This document shows positions 57,219-64,000 of a stretch of 64,000 nucleotides of DNA, piece after piece. Source of the stretch: Arthrobacter sulfonylureivorans (GTDB lineage Bacteria > Actinomycetota > Actinomycetes > Actinomycetales > Micrococcaceae); the NCBI GenBank assembly GCA_004000035.1, contig RJAE01000001.1, positions 124,001-188,000 of the forward strand, given 5' to 3'. The position numbers and the translations under genes were made by a program. How positions within the stretch are numbered: position 1 is the first letter of the stretch; every line of letters begins with the position of its first letter. Below the pieces are notes generated by a model. It was not told the DNA's origin and searched no databases. It saw only the letters and a program-made list of their open reading frames with translations.

Positions 57219-58628
57219 CTAGGGCCGGTTGCGGATGCCGGCGGCGGAGACCACGCCGCCGGCGAAGAGCAGCAGCGCAGCGGCCAGGGCGGCGCGCCGG
57301 AACCCTTCATAGTCCAGCATGCCGCCGGTAATGGCGCCGGCTGCGGCGATGGCCACCAGCCCGGCAATGCGGGCCACCGCGTTGTTCACCGCGGAGGCGA
57401 TCCCGCTGCGTTCCGCCGCTATCGCGCCGAGCACCGCGGCGGTCAGCGGGGAGACGGTAACCGCCAGGCCCAGACCCGCCAGCAGTATGCCCGGCAGGAT
57501 TTGCTGCCAGAAGCTCAGCGGCTCGTGCGCGGACATCATGAGCAGGAACCCGGTCCCGGCCAGCAGCGGGCCCGCGGACATGAACAGGCGCGGCCCGTAG
57601 CGGCCTGAGAGCCGGCCAAACCAGGCGGCAAGCGCGAGCGAGAGGACACTCATCGGCAAGGTCGCCAGGCCGGCGGCGGCAGCGCTGAAGCCGGCGGTCT
57701 GCTGCAGAAAGACCGGCAGCGCGAACAGGCCCAGGGCCAGCCCGGCATAGACCCCCCGCCGTGGCGACGTTTCCGACGCCGAAGTTGCGCACGCCGAATA
57801 TCTGCAGCGGCATCATCGGGTAGCGAGTGCGGTGTTCCCACCACAAGAAAAGCCCCAGACTTATCAGCCCGGCGACCAGCGGGACCAGCACCCGTGGGTC
57901 TGCCCAGCCGAGCCATTGCTGCTCGATCAGCGCGAACACCGGTCCGGCGAGCCCGGCGGCGGCGAGGCACGCGCCCAGGACATCGACCGGCGCCCGCGGC
58001 TCCTGCCGGGGCGGATCTGCCAGCCGGCCCATCAGCCAGAGCGTGGCGGCGATGGGCAGCACGTTCACGGCAAAGACCACCCGCCAGCCAACTGTGTCAA
58101 CCAGCAGTCCGCCGAAAACCGGGCCGATGATGTAGGCCGTGCCGGTCCAAGCGGTCCAAGCGGTCCAGACGCCGATCGCCCGGTGCTGCTCCCGGCCGGC
58201 AAGGTCATGGTGATCAAGGCCAGCGAAGCGGGCACCAGCAGCGCCGCGCCTGCGCCTTGGACGATCCGTGCGGCCACGAGACCGGTTGCCCCCGGCGCCG
58301 CCGCGCAGGCCAGCGAGGCCGTCCCAAAGACCATCAGCCCCAGCCGCAGGATCCGGATCCTGCCGAACACGTCGGACACGGCGCCGGCCACCAGGATCAG
58401 CGAGCCCAGGGGCAGCAGATAGCCGCCTACCACCCACTGCTGGACGGCCAAGCCTCCGCCGAGGTCCCGGTCAATGGCCGGCAGCGCCACGTTGACGACG
58501 CAGGCGTCGAGGAAGGCCACGAAGGAAGCCAGAATGGCGACCAGAAGGATTCTGGCTTCCCCTGCACTTCTCCGCAAAGATGCAGGCCGCGGGTGTTCCG
58601 AGCGGGCCGGCGGGCCGGGCGAAGCCAT
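57219..58628 (-). pseudogene. MFS exporter (DHA2/EmrB-QacA type) with two frameshifts
   Basis: The protein is spread over three frames. N-terminal part 58628 to about 58195 (DACVVNVALPAIDRDLGGGL, motif A-like GAVSDVFGRIRILRLG, RIVQGAGAALLVPASLALI). Middle part about 58190-57758 (IGPVFGGLLVDTVGWRVVF). C-terminal part about 57750-57219 (FGRLSGRYGPRLFM). The first shift is near 58195; the second is at six C's (57752-57757, six G's on the coding strand) where five would keep the frame. Full length would be about 470 residues. Either a decayed drug exporter or two base-call errors. Confidence 0.8.
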
Positions 58629-58800
58629 GAACCGGGATTTTACCCCGTTCGTATGCTGCTTTCACGGGCGGACAGCCATGCTCACCTTCTGTGCACTGCA
58701 CGGGGAGGTCCCCGCCGTTTACGCGGGTGGAACTCTGGCCTGACCGAAGCGGCTGTGCCAGTCTGGGAGGTGTCCCGCCCGCAGAGCGAAGGAGACCACC

Positions 58801-59190
58801 ATGGACAGCGTCGGGTTTACCCCCGCCCATGCTTTCAGCGGCTTCAGCGTCAATGACACGGCCGCCGCCAAACAGTTCTACGGAGGGACCCTGGGACTCG
58901 AGGTGGCCGAAGGCCCCATGGGCACCTTGGAACTGAGCCTTCCGGGAGGCGCCAAAGTCATGATGTACCCGAAGCCGGACCACCAACCGGCCACTTTCAC
59001 CATCCTGAACTTCGCCGTCGAGGACGTCGAAGCCGCGGTGGACCAGCTCAACGGCCGGGGAGTGCAGACCAAGATCTACAACGATCCCGACCTGCCCACC
59101 GATGACAAGGGCATCATGCGCGGGCACGGTCCGGACATCGCATGGTTCAAGGACCCGGCCGGGAACGTCCTTGCCGTCCTGAAGCAGTGA
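58801..59190 (+). CDS. VOC-family protein
   Basis: 129-residue glyoxalase/dioxygenase-fold protein: [59 protein letters not shown] and [15 protein letters not shown]. It is the third VOC protein in the window and not closely similar to the other two. GAAGGAGA precedes the ATG. The 172 bases upstream hold no gene. No substrate can be named. Confidence 0.88.
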   Translation: MDSVGFTPAHAFSGFSVNDTAAAKQFYGGTLGLEVAEGPMGTLELSLPGGAKVMMYPKPDHQPATFTILNFAVEDVEAAVDQLNGRGVQTKIYNDPDLPTDDKGIMRGHGPDIAWFKDPAGNVLAVLKQ

Positions 59191-59213
59191 TGGCGCGGCG
59201 CCCGCTCGCCCCT

Positions 59214-59265
59214 GCCAATTAACGCCCGGCTGGTCATCTCGCAAGCCAATTAACCGCCCGGCCGG
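59214..59265. repeat. Two imperfect 20-bp direct repeats
   Basis: GCCAATTAACGCCCGGCTGG at 59214-59233 recurs with one inserted C and one change at 59245-59265, between the VOC stop and the converging ABC ATPase stop. A short CCGCC/GGCGG hairpin lies in the second copy. Confidence 0.7.
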
Positions 59266-59269
59266 CGGG

Positions 59270-60028
59270 TCAGGCGAAGTAGACGCCGATCCGGTTGCCT
59301 TCGATTTCCTCTATCCGGATGTCGATTTCGTAGACATCGCGCAACACCTCTGCATGCATGATCTGCGCCGGCGGCCCTTGATGGACCAGCCGGCCGGAAC
59401 GCATGGCGATGATGCTGTCGGAGTAGCAGGAGGCGAAGTTGATGTCGTGGATGACCAACACCACGGTCTTGCCCAGCTCGTCGGTGAGCCGGCGCAGCAG
59501 CCGCATCATTTCCACCGAGTGCTTCATATCCAGGTTGTTCAGCGGCTCATCCAGCAGCAGGTAGTCGGTGTCCTGCGCCAGGACCATGGCGATGAAAGCG
59601 CGCTGGCGCTGGCCGCCGGAGAGCTCGTCCACGAACTTGTCGGCCATTGAGGTCAGGTCCAAATACTCCAGGGCCTGTTCGATGTGGGCCTTGTCGTTGG
59701 CCGTCGGCCGGCCGTTGTTGTGCGGGAAGCGACCGAAACCCACCAGGTCACGGACGGTCAGGCGGACTGTCAGCTGGTTGTCCTGGCGCAGGATGGCCAT
59801 CTTGCGGGCCAGTTCCTTGCCCGCGGTTTTGCTGACGTCCAGGCCGTCGATGGTGACCGCTCCGGCATCCATCGGCAGCAGCCGGGACACCATGGAAAGC
59901 AGCGTGGACTTGCCGGCTCCGTTGGGCCCAATGATCGACGTGATGCCGCCGTCCTTGATGTAGCAGCTGACATCGTCCACCACCGTCTGCGTGCCGTAGG
60001 TCTTGGAGACGCCGGAGACATGGATCAT
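59270..60028 (-). CDS. Iron-siderophore ABC transporter, ATP-binding protein
   Basis: 252-residue ATPase of the FepC/FhuC type. Walker A GPNGAGKST, Q-loop RQDNQ, signature LSGGQRQR, Walker B YLLLDEPLNNLD and H-loop VIHD are all present. Its start overlaps the stop of the preceding permease by four bases (ATGA). Last gene of a four-gene importer operon transcribed on the minus strand. Confidence 0.95.
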   Translation of the reverse strand: MIHVSGVSKTYGTQTVVDDVSCYIKDGGITSIIGPNGAGKSTLLSMVSRLLPMDAGAVTIDGLDVSKTAGKELARKMAILRQDNQLTVRLTVRDLVGFGRFPHNNGRPTANDKAHIEQALEYLDLTSMADKFVDELSGGQRQRAFIAMVLAQDTDYLLLDEPLNNLDMKHSVEMMRLLRRLTDELGKTVVLVIHDINFASCYSDSIIAMRSGRLVHQGPPAQIMHAEVLRDVYEIDIRIEEIEGNRIGVYFA

Positions 60029-61032
60029 TTGACGGAGCCTTTCAGCAGCAGGGCGATAAACAGGAGGCCGCCCGCGAATTCAATGACAATGCTCAGCGCG
60101 GTGTCGAAGCTGAACACCTGCTCAAGCACCAGTTGGCCGCCGACCAGGGCGATGGCGCCCAGCAGCACGGCGATGGGCAGCACGAAGGTGTGGCGGAAAT
60201 GCGAGCAGAGCAGGTAGGCCAGGCTGGCCACCAGCAGGCCGAAGAAGGTTATCGGACCCACCAGCGCGGTGGAGACGGCCACCAAAACGGCGCAGACCAT
60301 CAACACCGTGGTGACGGCGCCCCGGTGGTTCACGCCCAGGTTCAGCGCGGTATCCCGTCCCAGTGCCAGCACATCCAGCTCCCGGCGCATCCGCCAGATG
60401 GGGATGCTGGCGGCAGCCACCGCCAGCGCCGAGACGGCAAGCAGCAAGCCATCCACGTTGTTGAAGCTGGCAAAGAACAGGTCCTGCAGGATGATGAATT
60501 CGCTCGGGTCGATCAGCCGCTGCAGCAGCGAGGAGATGCCACGGAACATCGTGCCGAACACGATGCCCACCAGCAGCATCAAGTGCAGGCTCTTGCCGCC
60601 GCCGGTGAACAGCCAACGGTAGAGCAGGAAGGAGAACGCGACCATCAGCATGACTTCGATCACGAAGCGAGCCGGTGCGCCCATGCTGAGCAGCGCCTGG
60701 CCTCCGATGGCGAAGGTCAGCCCGGTCTGGATCAGCATGTACAGGGCGTCGAAACCCATGATCGACGGCGTCAGGATCCGGTTGGCTGTCACCGTCTGGA
60801 ACAGAACAGTGGACACCCCCACCGCGTACGCCACCAGCAGCATCGAGCCGATCTTGATGGCGCGCCGGGGAAGGATGTAGCCGAGGTTGCCGCGCAGGTC
60901 GATGGTCATGAACACGGCGACCAGGACGGCGGTGAGCAGTCCCAGCAGGATGATCCACGTCCGCGGCCGGACCGTCTTGACGGTGCGGCGTTTGTGCTGC
61001 GTCAGTGCGGCGGGCAGAACCGTGTCAGCCAT
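60025..61032 (-). CDS. Iron-siderophore ABC transporter, FecCD permease 2
   Basis: 335-residue permease with about nine helices. Typical FecCD elements include NRILTPSIMGFDALYMLIQT, the coupling region ALGRDTALNLGVNHRG and VGPITFFGLLVASLAYLLCS. It overlaps permease 1 by eight bases and the ATPase by four. With permease 1 it forms the heterodimeric channel. Confidence 0.94.
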   Translation of the reverse strand: MADTVLPAALTQHKRRTVKTVRPRTWIILLGLLTAVLVAVFMTIDLRGNLGYILPRRAIKIGSMLLVAYAVGVSTVLFQTVTANRILTPSIMGFDALYMLIQTGLTFAIGGQALLSMGAPARFVIEVMLMVAFSFLLYRWLFTGGGKSLHLMLLVGIVFGTMFRGISSLLQRLIDPSEFIILQDLFFASFNNVDGLLLAVSALAVAAASIPIWRMRRELDVLALGRDTALNLGVNHRGAVTTVLMVCAVLVAVSTALVGPITFFGLLVASLAYLLCSHFRHTFVLPIAVLLGAIALVGGQLVLEQVFSFDTALSIVIEFAGGLLFIALLLKGSVK

Positions 61033-62056
61033 TCTTGCGGGTCCTCAGCAGCAGGTACAGGAAAATGGCGCTGCCCACGGCGGAGACAATCACGCCCACG
61101 GGAATCTCGTAGGGGAACCGAATGGTGCGGCCAATGATGTCGCACAGCAGCACGAAGCCGGCGCCGAACACCGCCACCCACGGGACCGCGCGGCGGACGC
61201 TGTCGCCGAACACCAGCGAGACCAGGTTGGGCACCACCAGTCCCAGGAACGGTATGGCGCCGATGTTGACCACCACCACGGCGCTGATCAGCGAGACGAT
61301 GACCAGCCCCAGCGTCATCACTCGCCCGTAGTTCAGGCCCAGGTTGGTGGAAAATTCCTGGCCCATGCCGGCCATGGTGAACCGGTCCGCGCACAGATAA
61401 CCGACCACAGCCAGGATTGCAACGATCCAGAGCAGCTCGTAGCGGCCGCGCAGCACGCCGGAAAAGTCGCCGATCATCCAGCTGTTCAGCGACTGCAGCA
61501 GGTCGTACCGGTAGGCAAAGAAGGTGGTGACGGCCGCGATCACGCCGCCCAACATGATGCCCACCAGCGGCACGATCAGGGTGTTGCGCAGCGGGATCCG
61601 GCGCAACACCAGCAGGAACAGCCCGGTTCCGGCCGCCGCGAACACGGTGGCCACCGACATCTTGGCCAGCAGCGAGGCGCCGGGGATCGCCACGGTGACC
61701 ACCAGGATGCCCAGCGAAGCGGACTCCACGGTTCCCACGGTGGACGGCTCCACGAATTTGTTCCGCGCCATCAGTTGCATGATCAGCCCGGCAATGCCCA
61801 ACGCCGCACCGGCCAGGATCACGGACAGGGTCCGCGGCAGCCGGCTGATCCAGAAGATGTCCCAAGCGGTCTGGTCACCGGACAGCAGCGCCGGCAGGGA
61901 GACATCGCTGACCCCCACGAACATGCTGGCACAGGCCAAAATAACGACGGCTGTGCCCGCCCAGGCGAGCTGCGCACCGGATCCCCGGGGGCGCGAACGC
62001 CGGGCCGCGGCTGCAGCCGGGGCCGGAGCGGGAGTGGAAATCGTGGAGGAAGCCAT
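61025..62056 (-). CDS. Iron-siderophore ABC transporter, FecCD permease 1
   Basis: 343-residue permease, about nine helices after a Pro/Ala-rich N-terminus: ISRLPRTLSVILAGAALGIA, the conserved MQLMARNKFVEPSTVGTVES stretch, and NIGAIPFLGLVVPNLVSLVF. The start MASSTIST at 62056 is favoured; an ATG 15 codons upstream is the alternative. It follows the binding-protein gene by 53 bases. Confidence 0.93.
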   Translation of the reverse strand: MASSTISTPAPAPAAAAARRSRPRGSGAQLAWAGTAVVILACASMFVGVSDVSLPALLSGDQTAWDIFWISRLPRTLSVILAGAALGIAGLIMQLMARNKFVEPSTVGTVESASLGILVVTVAIPGASLLAKMSVATVFAAAGTGLFLLVLRRIPLRNTLIVPLVGIMLGGVIAAVTTFFAYRYDLLQSLNSWMIGDFSGVLRGRYELLWIVAILAVVGYLCADRFTMAGMGQEFSTNLGLNYGRVMTLGLVIVSLISAVVVVNIGAIPFLGLVVPNLVSLVFGDSVRRAVPWVAVFGAGFVLLCDIIGRTIRFPYEIPVGVIVSAVGSAIFLYLLLRTRKNG

Positions 62057-62109
62057 AAGTCGGACCACCGCGCAGGCCGCCGGCAGGGAGCCGGCGGCCA
62101 TACGGGGTG

Positions 62110-63057
62110 CTACTTCGTAATGGCTGCCTGGACGGCGCTGATCATCGCGTCCGTGTTGTTCAGGCCGTAGCCCACCAGGTACCAGGAGGCTGAATCCAGA
62201 TAGGTGATGCTGTCGTTCTTGGCCGCCTTGGTGCCGTTGACCAGTTCGTTGTCCAGGACGGCGGTGGCTGCCTCACCGGATTCGCCGACAGCCGAGTCGC
62301 GATCGATCACGAACAGGTGGTCCGGGTTGGTTTCCGCAATGAATTCGTGGGAGATCGCCTCGCCGTGCGGGCCCTCGGACTTCACGTCGGCGGCGGGCTG
62401 CACGCCCAGCACGTCGTGGACGATGCCGAAGCGGGATCCTGCGCCGTAGGCAGTCATTTCGCCGCCGCTGGTCATCAGCACCAAGCCGGTGCCGGCGTCG
62501 GCAGCTGCGGCCTTGGTGTCCTCGATCTTGGTGTCGAGGGCAGAAAGCTTCTCCTCGACCTCGGCTTCCTTGCCGAAGATTTCGCCCAGAGTCGTGGAGA
62601 CTTCCTTGAAGCTCTCGACCGGTGTGGCGGCATCGACGCTCAGGTCGATGGTCGGGGCGATCTTGCTCAGCTCCCCGTAGGCCTCAGCGGTACGTCCGGA
62701 GATGATGATCAAATCCGGGGCGCCCTCGCTGATCGCCTCGAAATCAGGTTCCTTCATGGAGCCGATCTTGGTGTAGCTGTCTTCGCCGTACTGCGCCAGA
62801 GACTCGGGGAACACGGCTTCCGGGACGCCGTCAACCTCGACGCCCAGGGCGGTGAGGCTGTCCAGCACGCCCAGGTCGAAGGTGTAGACGGTCTCCGGGT
62901 TCACCGGCACGTCCGTGGTTCCCGAGGCGTGCTCAACGCTGATCGTCTCTGCACCGGCGCCTGCTGCGGCATCGGTCTGCTGACCGCACGCGCTCATAGC
63001 GAGCATGGAAACGGCTGCGGTCACAACCATCAGGCCGGACTTCAGGGGCTTTTTCAC
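62110..63057 (-). CDS. Siderophore-binding lipoprotein
   Basis: 315-residue substrate-binding protein of the importer. GTG at 63057 has GGAG five bases upstream and gives a lipoprotein signal MKKPLKSG with lipobox AMSAC (Cys24). The periplasmic-binding fold shows TVYTFDLGVLDSLTALGVEV, PDLIIISGRTAEAYGEL and NPDHLFVIDRDSAVGE. The sequence resembles the YclQ/FpuA group that binds catecholate precursors or petrobactin; the exact ligand is inferred. A DtxR-type box is 99 bases upstream. Confidence 0.93.
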   Translation of the reverse strand: MKKPLKSGLMVVTAAVSMLAMSACGQQTDAAAGAGAETISVEHASGTTDVPVNPETVYTFDLGVLDSLTALGVEVDGVPEAVFPESLAQYGEDSYTKIGSMKEPDFEAISEGAPDLIIISGRTAEAYGELSKIAPTIDLSVDAATPVESFKEVSTTLGEIFGKEAEVEEKLSALDTKIEDTKAAAADAGTGLVLMTSGGEMTAYGAGSRFGIVHDVLGVQPAADVKSEGPHGEAISHEFIAETNPDHLFVIDRDSAVGESGEAATAVLDNELVNGTKAAKNDSITYLDSASWYLVGYGLNNTDAMISAVQAAITK

Positions 63058-63155
63058 TGACACTCCATCGTTCGTCAATGCCGGGCCCGGGGGATGGGCT
63101 CGGCATTAGGCAACATAAACGTTTGCTATTTGCGCGCACTGTGAAAACTATCGGG

Positions 63156-63174
63156 TTAGGTAAGCCTTACGCAA
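63156..63174. promoter_or_regulatory. DtxR/IdeR-type iron box
   Basis: The 19-base element TTAGGTAAGCCTTACGCAA matches the known DtxR/IdeR consensus at about 14 of 19 positions and lies upstream of the siderophore importer operon, where iron-dependent repression is expected. Confidence 0.65.
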
Positions 63175-63244
63175 CTTGGCCCGCGACCGGAAAAGCCTCG
63201 TGGCGTCACATGGGGGTCGGCAAGCGGGTCGGATCCACTTCCTG

Positions 63245-63318
63245 CTGGCACTCGCCTTGACCGAGTGCTAACCCGTCTCATAGAGTCGCAGTTAGCACTC
63301 TCCCCGTGTGGGTGCTAA
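63245..63318 (+). promoter_or_regulatory. groES-groEL promoter with two CIRCE elements
   Basis: CIRCE 1: CTGGCACTC (63245-63253), nine bases, GAGTGCTAA (63263-63271). CIRCE 2: TTAGCACTC (63292-63300), nine bases, GGGTGCTAA (63310-63318). TTGACC (63257-63262) fills the spacer of CIRCE 1 and TAGAGT (63281-63286) follows 18 bases later, so HrcA bound at either site would block the promoter or the start of transcription. Confidence 0.88.
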
Positions 63319-63405
63319 TTCAAGGAACCGCCTGCCGGCACCGCGACGACGGCAGACATCTCCTTGGCCAAACCTATTCGTAGCTCATGAAAAGGAGAGA
63401 GCCGA

Positions 63406-64000
<595 letters not shown>

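Overview
The window is high-GC actinobacterial DNA and looks like a motile member of the Micrococcaceae, close to Arthrobacter. The evidence is conserved gene order (rplM-rpsI-glmM, mscL, coaA, glmS, acpS, nnr, alr-tsaE-tsaB-rimI-tsaD, groES-groEL), a mycothiol-dependent isomerase-like gene, Tat and lipoprotein signals, and -10 boxes (TANNNT) placed directly before start codons that lack a Shine-Dalgarno sequence. The species is inferred from content only.

Region by region: 1-3.5 kb is the tail of a flagellar cluster (flhA cut by the window edge, an FlhF-like protein with a degenerate GTPase domain, csrA). 3.7-6.5 kb holds rplM-rpsI with a leader and a strong terminator, then glmM. 6.5-11.4 kb holds mscL, a VanY-type lipoprotein peptidase, coaA, glmS and acpS. 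11.4-14.6 kb has small accessory enzymes and a Tat-exported GHL10-type glycosidase. 14.9-21.4 kb is the overlapping operon glgX-treY-treZ, which turns glycogen or maltooligosaccharides into trehalose. 21.4-26.8 kb has a protein of unknown function, nnr, a small secreted protein, an aldo/keto reductase and a GNAT enzyme.

26.8-38.4 kb is an accessory, stress-flavoured region: two paralogous PLDN-SHOCT membrane proteins, a small lipoprotein, an AI-2E-family exporter, a GAP-family membrane protein, a class II amidotransferase, PPK2, a P-type ATPase and a CPA1 antiporter. Three copies of a dyad (CTCAYCC-N5-GGRTGAG type) precede three of these genes. Relics of a HerA-type ATPase gene lie on both sides of the ppk2/ATPase block, with a fragment of a YbdK-type ligase beside one of them, so this block appears to sit in a broken gene.

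38.5-41.8 kb is a TetR-MMPL exporter pair. 41.9-44.4 kb has small membrane proteins and a GH4 glycosidase. 44.6-49.5 kb carries alr and the t6A (tsaE/B/D) genes with rimI. 49.5-53.7 kb is a divergent pair: a GH18-like hydrolase with two chitin-binding modules and a processive GT2 polysaccharide synthase. 53.7-59.2 kb contains a YbdK-type ligase, a THUMP-like methyltransferase, small genes and a frameshifted MFS exporter. 59.3-63.1 kb is a ferric-siderophore ABC importer with a DtxR/IdeR-like box, and the window ends in CIRCE-controlled groES-groEL (groEL cut by the edge).
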